The position numbers and the translations under genes were made by a program. Source: Collinsella aerofaciens (lineage in GTDB: Bacteria > Actinomycetota > Coriobacteriia > Coriobacteriales > Coriobacteriaceae). From it: a DNA stretch of 20,848 bases. Positions 7,419 to 15,118 of this stretch are shown here, one piece after another (within the stretch, counting starts at the first letter, position 1; every line of letters begins with the position of its first letter). The notes below the pieces were generated by a model. That model was not told where the DNA came from. It saw only the letters and a list, made by a program, of their open reading frames with translations, and did no database searches. The DNA lies in NCBI GenBank assembly GCA_905213725.1, contig CAJMJM010000019.1:1-20848 (forward strand). The letters run 5' to 3'.

Positions 7419-9566
7419 ATGGATCTTATCGCCCAGCTCGCCCACGAGCTCAACCTTAAGGCTGACAACATCGAGGCAGCCGTCAAGCTCATCGACGAGG
7501 GCAACACCATCCCCTTTATCTCGCGCTACCGCAAGGAAGCAACGGGCGGCATGGACGACGTCGCCCTGCGCGCGCTCGACGAGCGCCTGTCCTACCTGCG
7601 CAATCTTGAGCAGCGCAAAGAGGACGTCATTCTGCTCATCGACGCCCAGGGCAAGCTCACGCCCGAACTCGAACAGCAGATTCGCGAGGCCACGCAGCTC
7701 CAGCGTGTCGAGGACCTCTACAAGCCCTACCGCAAAAAGCGCATGACCCGCGCGCAAAAGGCCCGCGAGGCCGGCCTGGAGCCGCTCGCCAACATGATCA
7801 TCATGCAGGCCTCGGCCAAGGGCAGCGCACTCGACGCCGCCGCGGCATACGTCAACGAGGAGGCCGGCTTCGACACGCCCGAGAAGGCGCTCGCCGGCGC
7901 CGCCGACATCGTGGCCGAGACGGTAGCCGAAGATCCCGAGAACGTCGCCGACCTGCGCGCCTTTACGCAAAACACCGCCGACATCGTCGTCGAGGCCACC
8001 GACCCCGCCGAAAAGACTCCCTACGAGCCCTACTACAACTTTGACGAGCCGCTGCGCCGTATACCCAACCACCGCGTGCTGGCTATCGACCGCGGTGAGC
8101 GCGAGGGCAAACTCCGCGTGCACGTGAACGTCGACGGTGCTGTCGCCACGGCGCGCCTCGGCAGCCGTTGGCCCCGCCGCCAAGGCGTGTTCGCGCCCGT
8201 CTTTGACGCCGCTATCGCCGACGGCTACAAGCGCCTCATGGCCCCCTCGCTGGAGCGCGAGGCCCGCGCCAAACTCACCGTTCGCGCCCAGACCGAGGCC
8301 ATCAACGTCTTTGCCAAGAATCTCGAAGGCTTGCTCTCGGCACGCCCCGTGCGCGGCGCCCGCGTGCTCGCGCTCGATCCGGGCTACCGCACCGGCTGCA
8401 AGGTCGCCGTCATGGACGAGACCGGCAAGCTGCTCGACCACGGCGTGGTCTATCCCACCAAGCCGCGCCACGACGTCGCCGGCACCAAGCGCGAGCTCGC
8501 CCGCCTCGTCAAGAAGGACAGCGTCAACACCATCGTCATCGGCAACGGCACCGCCAGCCGCGAGACCGAGGAAGTCGTCTCGGAGTTCATTGCCGAGCAG
8601 GCGCCCAGCCTTCGCTACACCATCGTCAACGAGGCCGGCGCGTCGGTGTACTCCGCTTCCGAGCTCGCGAGCCAGGAGTATCCCGACCTGGACGTCACCG
8701 TGCGCGGCGCCATGAGCCTGGGCCGCCGCCTGCAGGACCCGCTGGCAGAGCTCGTCAAGATCCCGCCCCAGTCCATCGGCGTTGGCCAGTACCAGCACGA
8801 CCTTGACCAGGCCGAGCTTTCGCGCACCCTGGGCCATGTGGTGGAGGACGTCGTCAACCGCGTGGGCGTCGACGTGAATACCGCGAGCGCGAGCCTACTG
8901 GGATACGTATCGGGCATCACGCCGAGCGTGGCCAAAAACATCGTGGCCTACCGCGAGGAAAACGGCGCCTTTACCGATCGCCGTCAGCTTAAGAAGGTCC
9001 CCAAGCTGGGACCCAAGGCATATCTCAACGCCGCGGGCTTCCTGCGCATCAGCGGTGGCAAGAACCCGCTCGACGCGACGAGCGTCCACCCCGAAAGCTA
9101 CGAGGTGGCCACGTCCGTCCTGGAGCGCGCAGGCGTTAAAGCCAGCGAGCTCAGCCGTGGCGGCGTGCCCGACATTGAGCGCCGTCTGGGCAGCATCTCG
9201 GCGCTGGCAAGCGACCTGGACTGCGGCACCCTCACGCTCATCGACATCGTCAACGAGCTCAAGAAGCCCGGTCGCGACCCGCGCGACGACGCGCCCGAGG
9301 TGGTCTTTAGCCGCTCGGCACTTTCCATCGACGACCTGGAGCCCGGCATGGAACTCAAGGGCACGGTGCGCAACGTCGTCGACTTTGGCGCCTTCGTCGA
9401 CGTGGGTGTGCACCAGGACGGCCTCGTGCACATCTCCAAGCTCGCCAACCGCTTCGTCAAACACCCGAGCGACGTGGTGCGCGTCGGCGACACGGTCAAG
9501 GTGTGGGTAGAGAAAGTCGACCGCGACCGCAAGAAGATCTCACTCACCATGGTGCAGGGGAAGTAA
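7419..9566 (+). CDS. tex: Tex-family RNA-binding transcriptional accessory protein
   Basis: A 715-aa cytoplasmic nucleic-acid-binding protein of full family length. In order: the N-terminal Tex helical region (IPFISRYRKEATGG near residue 28), a YqgF/RNase H-like domain starting about residue 315 (VLALDPGYRTGCKVAV), tandem helix-hairpin-helix motifs about 480-560 (VDVNTASASLLGYVSGI, then FTDRRQLKKVPKLGPKAY), and a C-terminal S1 domain about 640-712 (GTVRNVVDFGAFVDVG). I chose ATG 7419 because AAGGAG lies 4-5 nt upstream; the frame is open 29 codons further without family similarity. Tex proteins bind RNA and affect transcription and stress survival. Monocistronic here: palindrome upstream, convergent transaldolase gene downstream. 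Confidence 0.97.
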   Translation: MDLIAQLAHELNLKADNIEAAVKLIDEGNTIPFISRYRKEATGGMDDVALRALDERLSYLRNLEQRKEDVILLIDAQGKLTPELEQQIREATQLQRVEDLYKPYRKKRMTRAQKAREAGLEPLANMIIMQASAKGSALDAAAAYVNEEAGFDTPEKALAGAADIVAETVAEDPENVADLRAFTQNTADIVVEATDPAEKTPYEPYYNFDEPLRRIPNHRVLAIDRGEREGKLRVHVNVDGAVATARLGSRWPRRQGVFAPVFDAAIADGYKRLMAPSLEREARAKLTVRAQTEAINVFAKNLEGLLSARPVRGARVLALDPGYRTGCKVAVMDETGKLLDHGVVYPTKPRHDVAGTKRELARLVKKDSVNTIVIGNGTASRETEEVVSEFIAEQAPSLRYTIVNEAGASVYSASELASQEYPDLDVTVRGAMSLGRRLQDPLAELVKIPPQSIGVGQYQHDLDQAELSRTLGHVVEDVVNRVGVDVNTASASLLGYVSGITPSVAKNIVAYREENGAFTDRRQLKKVPKLGPKAYLNAAGFLRISGGKNPLDATSVHPESYEVATSVLERAGVKASELSRGGVPDIERRLGSISALASDLDCGTLTLIDIVNELKKPGRDPRDDAPEVVFSRSALSIDDLEPGMELKGTVRNVVDFGAFVDVGVHQDGLVHISKLANRFVKHPSDVVRVGDTVKVWVEKVDRDRKKISLTMVQGK

Positions 9567-9580
9567 ACCGCCAAAGCAAG

Positions 9581-9785
9581 GGTACCCCCTGCAGCGACGT
9601 GCAAAATAGCGAGTATTCTGCAAATTCCACCGCTCCGGATGCCTCTCAGAGACGAAAAGCAAAAAACAGCCCCCGTTTTAGCGTCGTCAGAGCCAAAACG
9701 GGGGCTGTTCCGTGCTTCAACCAGCTGGTAAAAACCTTTACCTTGCTGAATACTCTCAATTTTGCACGTCGCAGGCGGGGGTACC
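9581..9785. repeat. Nested inverted repeat between tex and the transaldolase gene
   Basis: The outer arms 9581-9618 and 9748-9785 are imperfect reverse complements: GGTACCCCC, CGACGTGCAAAAT and GAGTATTC on the left each have an exact partner on the right. They enclose the strong 15-bp hairpin at 9665-9709. The whole thing is a 205-bp palindromic unit in a 380-bp stretch (9567-9946) without any gene. It may be a short non-autonomous repeat element that also supplies the terminator. Confidence 0.75.
9656..9709 (-). terminator. Terminator reading on the minus strand
   Basis: A perfect 15-bp stem (9665-9679 with 9695-9709, core AACAGCCCCCGTTTT) is followed on the minus strand by TTTTTTGCTTTT. 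This is a strong Rho-independent terminator for transcription leaving the transaldolase gene, though more than 230 bp beyond its stop codon. On the plus strand no T run follows, so tex may be stopped only by the stem itself. Confidence 0.75.
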
Positions 9786-9792
9786 TTTGTCC

Positions 9793-9813
9793 ACGGCAGG
9801 ATATGAAAGCCGA
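9793..9813 (-). repeat. Duplicate of the transaldolase 3' end (downstream copy)
   Basis: These 21 bp match 9949-9969, the last codons of the transaldolase gene, at 20 of 21 positions. Read on the minus strand the copy also encodes GFHILP, but the stop codon is replaced by TGG. It looks like a partial duplication of the gene end, with the 9845-9916 hairpin lying between the two copies. Confidence 0.7.
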
Positions 9814-9844
9814 TTACCAACCTACTGGCAAGTTCGTGTCGGCA

Positions 9845-9916
9845 GCCCCGGCCTTTCCTTTGCCTAGCGCGACCCTCGCGAAGCGCGTGAGCGATAGGGA
9901 AAGGAAAGGCCGGGGC
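9845..9916. repeat. Long hairpin repeat, 17-bp perfect stem
   Basis: The arms 9845-9861 and 9900-9916 (GCCCCGGCCTTTCCTTT and its reverse complement) pair perfectly. The interior pairs further through CCTA/TAGG (9863-9866 with 9895-9898) and is rich in CGCG. It lies 30 bp after the transaldolase stop codon. No T run follows on either side, so it is more likely a palindromic repeat or a 3' stabiliser than a simple terminator. Confidence 0.8.
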
Positions 9917-9946
9917 GAACAACCCTCGGCGCAGCCAGTGTTCGCG

Positions 9947-10651
9947 TTACGGCAGGATATGGAAGCCGAGCGAGGCGATATCCTTGGCAAAGCCGCGGAC
10001 GGTGTCGAGCGAGACCTCGTACGGATCACGGCCGATGTTCTTGCGCTTGGCCAGGATGCTGTTGGGCACCGTGATGATTTGGCAACCGCAGGCCTCGGCC
10101 TGGTAAATGTTGATGAGCTCGCGTGTGGACGCCCACAGGACCTCGCAGCTGGGCTTGGCGGCAGCCTTCTTGACCGACTCCGTTATAAACGGAATGGGAT
10201 CGACGCCGGTATCGGCGATACGGCCGGCAAAGAGCGAGATGATGGACGGCGTCTCGGCGTCAACGGCCTCGACCATCTCGTCGACCTGCTCGGGCGTAAA
10301 GATGGTGGTGACGTTGACCTTGATGCCGTCGGCCGAAAGCTTGCGGACCAGCTCGGCGGTGGACTCGCCCTTGGTGGTCACGCACGGAATCTTGACATAG
10401 ACGTTGTCGGCCCAGGTAGCGATCTCGCGGGCCTCGACCTCCATGGTCTCGACGTCGTCGGCAAAGACCTCAAACGAGACGGACACATCGGTGATGTGAG
10501 TCAGGACCTCCTTGGCAAACGCGCGGTAATCCGTCACGCCGCCCTTCTTCATAAGGGACGGGTTGGTCGTGAAACCCTGAACGTTGCCGTTCTCGTACAT
10601 GTCGAGCATGCCCTCGAGGTTTGCACCGTCAGCGAACACCTTGATTGCCAT
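9947..10651 (-). CDS. Transaldolase / fructose-6-phosphate aldolase-like, small type
   Basis: A 234-aa class I aldolase of the small transaldolase (TalC/FSA) family, a TIM barrel acting in the cytoplasm on sugar phosphates, in the non-oxidative pentose phosphate pathway or F6P cleavage. Motifs: GFTTNPSLMKKGG (from residue 26), NVYVKIPCVTTKG with the Schiff-base lysine at about residue 87, NVTTIFTPEQ, and ISLFAGRIADTG. I chose ATG 10651 because AAGGAA lies 8 nt upstream; the longer opening (MLTKGIRQ) would swallow that site. Transaldolase versus true F6P aldolase cannot be separated by eye. The HAD phosphatase gene lies upstream on the same strand with a gap of about 190 bp, so co-transcription is possible but not certain. 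Confidence 0.93.
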   Translation of the reverse strand: MAIKVFADGANLEGMLDMYENGNVQGFTTNPSLMKKGGVTDYRAFAKEVLTHITDVSVSFEVFADDVETMEVEAREIATWADNVYVKIPCVTTKGESTAELVRKLSADGIKVNVTTIFTPEQVDEMVEAVDAETPSIISLFAGRIADTGVDPIPFITESVKKAAAKPSCEVLWASTRELINIYQAEACGCQIITVPNSILAKRKNIGRDPYEVSLDTVRGFAKDIASLGFHILP

Positions 10652-10844
10652 CTGCCTGATTCCTTTCGTTAGCATACGGCCGATAAACTGCTAAACACTT
10701 TACCTATGTTTATCAAGGCGTGAGCTGCGGGTTTTTATCTTCTCGGCGAACGGTATAAACACCTCAGTGTTTGGATTGATAAATCGATTGAGCATGCAAA
10801 AGCAAAGAGTCGCAGTTTGAGCAAACGTCAGAATGCGGGATTCA
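10652..10844 (-). promoter_or_regulatory. Probable transaldolase promoter region
   Basis: 193 bp without a gene between the HAD phosphatase stop and the transaldolase start, A/T-richer than its flanks. On the minus strand it contains TTGATA and several TTTATC/TATGCT-like stretches, but no single convincing promoter pair. A small palindrome AAACAC-CTCA-GTGTTT (10757-10772) is present and could be an operator or a weak hairpin after the HAD gene. Confidence 0.35.
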
Positions 10845-11672
10845 TTAGATGAGGCCGAAATGCTGCATCGCTGTGACGGTGCCGTCGTGTGCGACATCGT
10901 CGGTCACGTAGTCGGCGACCGCCTTGACCTCGGGCATGGCGTTGCCCATGGCGACAGCCGTCTCGACCGCAGCGAGCATGCCCAGGTCGTTACCCGAATC
11001 GCCGAAGCCAAAGGTGCGCGCGTTGCCGGTGCGACCCAGGTATTCCAGCGCTCGCGCCACGCCCACGCCCTTGTCGATGCCCTTGGGGCTCAACTCGCGA
11101 TTCTGACCACCGGTGTTGCACAGCTCAAACTCGCGATCGATAAAGCCATCATCGTTGGCTACGCGAGCCAGGTCGCTCGCGACGATGCCTACCTTGCCCA
11201 CGCGCAGACGGCCGTCGACGCGCATTTCCTCGGTGCTGTGCACCACAGAAGTGCCGATCAGAGACGACTGCTCAACGCCCGCGGGTTCCAGGGCAAAAGT
11301 AGCCACGTTGGTCTCGAAAAAGGCTTCAATCCCTGCCGCGACCATACGGCGAGCGAGCTCCGCAACAATGTCTTCGTCAAAGCAGTCCTCATGCACCACG
11401 CGGCCCTCGACCTCGAGCGTGGCGCCTGCCATGGCAACGATGCCCGCGGGATCGAGCGCACGCAAGCTGTCCGCGATGAGCCACAGGGGACGACCCGTGC
11501 AGATAAATGCCTGGTGTCCCGCGTCGCGCAGACGATGAAACGCCTCGACGACCGTCTGCGAGGGGTGAACCGCCGAAAAGTCCTTGTCGGTCATGTTGTC
11601 GGGATCGAACGACGTCAGCGTGCCGTCCACGTCAAAAAAGAGCACGGCGGAATCGGGGCACGCATCAATCAT
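10845..11672 (-). CDS. Cof-type HAD-superfamily sugar-phosphate phosphatase
   Basis: A 275-aa haloacid dehalogenase-type hydrolase of the Cof/YidA-like subfamily with a C2-type cap. Motif I is FFDVDGTLT (nucleophile Asp14, acid/base Asp16), motif II is the Thr in ICTGRP (Thr59), motif III is the Lys in LSPKGIDKG (Lys197), and motif IV is GFGDSGNDLGML (224-233). These enzymes act in the cytoplasm on small phosphorylated sugars or flavin and PLP intermediates; the substrate is not predictable. AAGGAA precedes ATG 11672. It is divergent from rlmKL with a 75-bp spacer and lies upstream of the transaldolase gene, which fits sugar-phosphate metabolism. Confidence 0.92.
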   Translation of the reverse strand: MIDACPDSAVLFFDVDGTLTSFDPDNMTDKDFSAVHPSQTVVEAFHRLRDAGHQAFICTGRPLWLIADSLRALDPAGIVAMAGATLEVEGRVVHEDCFDEDIVAELARRMVAAGIEAFFETNVATFALEPAGVEQSSLIGTSVVHSTEEMRVDGRLRVGKVGIVASDLARVANDDGFIDREFELCNTGGQNRELSPKGIDKGVGVARALEYLGRTGNARTFGFGDSGNDLGMLAAVETAVAMGNAMPEVKAVADYVTDDVAHDGTVTAMQHFGLI

Positions 11673-11710
11673 ATGGGTTCCTTTCGGGGGCGAGAGTAAA
11701 CGAAGTATCC

Positions 11711-11720
11711 ATCATATAAT
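11711..11720. promoter_or_regulatory. Putative divergent -10 elements between the HAD gene and rlmKL
   Basis: A perfect TATAAT lies at 11715-11720 on the plus strand, 27 bp before the rlmKL start codon. On the minus strand the overlapping TATGAT (11711-11716) could serve the HAD gene. No good -35 hexamer was found for either, so the call rests on the -10 match and position. Confidence 0.45.
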
Positions 11721-11747
11721 GGAGCGACGCAACCAGAGAGGTCACCC

Positions 11748-14306
11748 ATGGAATTTTACGCAAGCTGCCCCGAGGGCTTTGAGTCCGCACTCGCCGATGA
11801 GCTTAAACGCCTCGGGCTTTCGCATGTTCGCCGGCTGAAGGGCCGCGCTACATTTGAGGGCGAGCTCGAAGAAGGCTACCGCGCCTGTCTGTGGTCGCGC
11901 CTAGCGAGCCGCGTGTTTGCGGTGCTCGGGCGCTTTGAGGCGCAGGATGCCGACGAGCTGTACGATAGCGTTTACGACATCACCTGGGAGACCATCATCC
12001 GCCCCGGCGCCACCATCGCCATCACCGCCCGCGGCGTGACCGAGCAGCTGCGCAACACGCGCTTCTCGTCCCTGCGCGCCAAGGACGCGCTGTGCGACCG
12101 TCTGGCCGAGACCACGGGCCGTCGCGCCGATGTCGACGTTGCCGATCCCGACGTTCACCTGTTGCTTTCGCTGCGCCAGCGCCGCGCGAGCATCAGCCTG
12201 GATCTTTCGGGCGACCCGCTGTTCAAGCGCCTGCCGCCCGCGGCGACCCGTGCCGGCGAGGGCTCGCACGTGCTGCGCCCCGACTACGCCGCCCTGGTGC
12301 TTTCGCAGGTCGGCTGGACCACGCTGTGCGAGCGCGAGCTGACGGCCGACGATTACGAGAACGAGGCCCTGCCCACGCTGATCGACGCCTCGTGCGCCGG
12401 CGGCGGCCTGCTGCTGGAGGCCGTGAATATCCTGACTGACCGTGCACCGGGCGCCGCCCGCGACCACTGGGGCTTTGAGGGCTGGCAGCTGCACGACGCC
12501 GCTCTGTGGGAGCAGTTGCTTGCCGAGGCACGCGAGCGCGAGGCGGCAGCACGCGAGCGCCAAGCACGCATTGTGGCCGTAGACATCGACCCCGCCGCCC
12601 GCAAGACCGCCGAGCGCATGGTCAAGTGCGCCGGCTACAAGCGTTTTGTCGATTTTTGCGCCGCCAAGTCCGCCACCGTGCTGGACCACGCGGGCGCCGT
12701 CGCCGGTGCCGCCGTGGTCGCAGACACCACCGAAACCCCGCTTTCGCTCATGCACGACGCCATGACGCTGGTCGGTGAGCTGCGCCGCGCGCCCGAGCTT
12801 GCCTCGGCACCGGTCGCCGCGCTCACCCGCGACGGATTGCTGGCCCGCGCGCTCCACGCCGAGCCCGAGCACTCCATTGCCGTCATGCCCAATAACGAGG
12901 AGGCGGCTATTGAGGTTTGGCCCTCGCTCGACCACGCCGCCGCTGCATTCGAAGCTGCGACCAGCGTAGATGCCGAGGAACAGTCCGCGGACGCCGTGGA
13001 CGAAGCTGCCGACACCCCCATGTCCGAACCTGCCGCCACGCTCGACTTGGGCGACGGCAAGCCGCTGCCCGTGCTCATCCCGGAGTCCGAGCAGTTCGCC
13101 AACCGCCTGCGCAAGAATGCCCGTCTGCGCCGCAAGTGGGCCAAGCGCGAGGGCGTGAGCTGCTATCGCGTCTACGATGCCGACCTGCCCGACTACTCCG
13201 CTGCCATCGACCTGTACGAGGGTTGCCCGCAGACGCCGGGCCGCTGGCTCGTCATCGCCGAATACGCCGCGCCCAAGACCATCGATCCCGCGCTGGCCCA
13301 GGCCCGCATGCTCGACATCTTGGCCATCGCGCCGCGCATCCTTGATGTTCCGGCCGAGCATGTGCACGCCAAGGCCCGCATGCGTTCGCGCGGCGGCTCG
13401 CAGTACGGCAAGCAGGGCGCCGGCAAGGGCGGATCGGGCGAGCGCGCCAACATCGCGCGCCGGCGTCTGCCGCTCATCGAAGAAGGCGGGCTCACCTTTG
13501 CCGTCAACTTTGACGACTACCTGGATGTGGGCATCTTCCTGGATCACCGCGTCACCCGCAACCTGGTGCGCGAACACGCCAAACAGGCACGCCGCTTCCT
13601 CAATCTGTTCGCCTATACCGGCACCGCCACCTGCTATGCGGCCGACGGCGGCGTCGAGGAAACCGTGACAGTCGACCTTTCCAACACCTACCTGGACTGG
13701 GCCGAGCGCAACATGCGCCAGAACGGCTTTGTGGGGCCTCAGCATCATTTTGTGCGCGACGACGTGCTCGCCTGGATTCGCGACCAGCGCCAGACGCGCA
13801 ACCGCTGGGACCTGATCTTTGTCGACCCGCCCACGTTTTCGAACTCGTCCAAGATGGGCCGCCGCACCTGGGATGTCCAGCGCGACCATGTTGAGCTTTT
13901 GGCCGGCGTATCGCGTCTGCTCGCGCAGGGCGGCCATGCCATCTTTAGCTGCAACCTGCGCGGCTTCCGCCCCGAGACGCGCAAACTCGCGCGCGCGGGC
14001 GTGGTGCTGGAGGACATTACGGCACAGACCATCCCCGAGGACTTCGCGCGCAACCAGAAGGTGCATCACTGCTACATCGTGCGCCGCCTGCCCATCGAGG
14101 ACGCCATGGCAGAGGTCGGCTTTAGCGCCGAGGAAATTGCCGAGCGCGTCGAGGAACTGCGCAACTCCGAGGCCCGCAAGCCCCGTGCGGCAGCACCCGC
14201 GCACGCGCAGGCCGGCAACGGCAAGTCCAACTTTGCCGGCAAACCCTCCCCCGCCGGCAAGCCCAAAAAGAAGAAGTTCTACGCCAGCAAGCCCAAGGGC
14301 AAATAA
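11748..14306 (+). CDS. rlmKL: Fused 23S rRNA guanine methyltransferase RlmKL with a degenerate RlmL half
   Basis: An 852-aa fusion, longer than the roughly 700-aa E. coli protein. An N-terminal THUMP-type RNA-binding region (1-150) precedes an RlmL-like methyltransferase domain recognised by LRPDYAALVLSQVGW, LTDRAPGAARDHWGFEGW and VAVDIDPAARKTAERM. That domain lacks the catalytic NPPYGER motif: the equivalent position reads ADTTETPL (325-332), and SAM motif I is changed to ASCAGGGLLLEA. An acidic linker (about 400-440) joins it to an RlmK-like domain that is intact: NLFAYTGTATCYAAD (619-633) and DPPTFSNSSKMGRRTW (693-708). A Lys/Pro-rich basic tail ends the protein. RlmK makes m7G2069 and RlmL makes m2G2445 in E. 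coli 23S rRNA; here only the first activity looks supported. GAGAGG precedes ATG 11748. Confidence 0.92.
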   Translation: MEFYASCPEGFESALADELKRLGLSHVRRLKGRATFEGELEEGYRACLWSRLASRVFAVLGRFEAQDADELYDSVYDITWETIIRPGATIAITARGVTEQLRNTRFSSLRAKDALCDRLAETTGRRADVDVADPDVHLLLSLRQRRASISLDLSGDPLFKRLPPAATRAGEGSHVLRPDYAALVLSQVGWTTLCERELTADDYENEALPTLIDASCAGGGLLLEAVNILTDRAPGAARDHWGFEGWQLHDAALWEQLLAEAREREAAARERQARIVAVDIDPAARKTAERMVKCAGYKRFVDFCAAKSATVLDHAGAVAGAAVVADTTETPLSLMHDAMTLVGELRRAPELASAPVAALTRDGLLARALHAEPEHSIAVMPNNEEAAIEVWPSLDHAAAAFEAATSVDAEEQSADAVDEAADTPMSEPAATLDLGDGKPLPVLIPESEQFANRLRKNARLRRKWAKREGVSCYRVYDADLPDYSAAIDLYEGCPQTPGRWLVIAEYAAPKTIDPALAQARMLDILAIAPRILDVPAEHVHAKARMRSRGGSQYGKQGAGKGGSGERANIARRRLPLIEEGGLTFAVNFDDYLDVGIFLDHRVTRNLVREHAKQARRFLNLFAYTGTATCYAADGGVEETVTVDLSNTYLDWAERNMRQNGFVGPQHHFVRDDVLAWIRDQRQTRNRWDLIFVDPPTFSNSSKMGRRTWDVQRDHVELLAGVSRLLAQGGHAIFSCNLRGFRPETRKLARAGVVLEDITAQTIPEDFARNQKVHHCYIVRRLPIEDAMAEVGFSAEEIAERVEELRNSEARKPRAAAPAHAQAGNGKSNFAGKPSPAGKPKKKKFYASKPKGK

Positions 14307-14309
14307 CAA

Positions 14310-14376
14310 AGTTGCGGTGGAATAGTTCCTAAAAATGCCTGGTAAAGGACCAAACAGGAACTATTTCACCGCAACT
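14310..14376. repeat. 21-bp stem hairpin between convergent rlmKL and the kdpE-like gene
   Basis: The arms 14310-14330 and 14356-14376 pair over 21 bp with one G-T wobble; core AGTTGCGGTG...ACCGCAACT. The loop is 25 nt. It nearly fills the 94-bp gap between two convergent genes. On the minus strand it is followed by TTTGTTATTT, so it can act as a terminator for the kdpE-like gene and possibly as a two-way terminator. Confidence 0.75.
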
Positions 14377-14400
14377 CATATTGGGATGGTGGTTGGCGAT

Positions 14401-15114
14401 CTAGCCTTGGGTGACCAATCGGTAACCGATACCCACATGCGTCTGGATATAGCGCGGGTGCGCGGGGTCGGACTCGATCTTCTTGCGCAGCGTGCCCATA
14501 AAGACACGCAGGCTCGCCAGGTCGCTCTTAGTTGCCGTGCCCCAAATCTCGTGCAGGATAAACTGATGCGTCAGCACCTTGTCGGCGTTATGCGCCAGCA
14601 GGCACAGGAGCTTGTACTCGATCGGCGTCAGATGCAGCTCCTCGCCATCCATCGTGGCGATGCCTGCATCAAAATCGATATGCAGCTCACCGGTATCGAA
14701 CGAGCCCTCAGAGGTAACGCCGCCCGTCTGCGCATACGACAGACGTCTGAGCGTCGTGCGAATGCGCGCGAGCAGCTCCTCGACCGAAAACGGCTTGGTC
14801 AGGTAGTCGTCGGCGCCGGCATCGAGCGCGCGGATCTTGTCCGCATCCTCGCTGCGCGCCGAGACCACAATGATCGGCATGCCCGACCATGCGCGCACCG
14901 ACTCCACCACCTTGACGCCGTCCATATCGGGCAGGCCCAAATCGAGCAGCACGATGCTTGGCGTCTGCGATGAGGCGGCAGCGATGGCGGCATGGGCGGT
15001 CTCCACGGCCATATGACGCAAGCCGTGCGCCTCGAGCGCGGCAACGATTAAGTTGCGAACGGCGGGGTCGTCCTCAACGACCAAGATGAGCGGTTTTACG
15101 GCAGAGTTCGGCAC
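14401..15114 (-). CDS. OmpR/KdpE-family response regulator
   Basis: A 237-aa response regulator. The receiver domain has the acidic pocket EDD (14-16), phosphoacceptor Asp58 (VLLDLGLPD) and Lys107 (LTKPFS). The C-terminal winged helix carries ELHLTPIEYKLLCLLAHN and the end motif HVGIGYRL, close to KdpE. I chose the GTG at 15114 because AAGGAG lies 7 nt upstream, overlapping the kinase stop codon. An ATG 27 codons further up would overlap the kinase gene deeply and add a non-family extension. The kinase gene ends 4 bp before, so the two are translationally coupled. It probably controls the potassium transporter gene upstream in the same cluster. KdpE proper regulates kdpFABC, which is not in this window. 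Confidence 0.93.
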   Translation of the reverse strand: MPNSAVKPLILVVEDDPAVRNLIVAALEAHGLRHMAVETAHAAIAAASSQTPSIVLLDLGLPDMDGVKVVESVRAWSGMPIIVVSARSEDADKIRALDAGADDYLTKPFSVEELLARIRTTLRRLSYAQTGGVTSEGSFDTGELHIDFDAGIATMDGEELHLTPIEYKLLCLLAHNADKVLTHQFILHEIWGTATKSDLASLRVFMGTLRKKIESDPAHPRYIQTHVGIGYRLVTQG

Positions 15115-15118
15115 GGCG

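Noticed and set aside
11901..14309. 802-codon open frame on the minus strand opposite rlmKL
   Set aside because: Same shadow effect; rlmKL has strong homology in the other frame and the antisense translation shows no family pattern.
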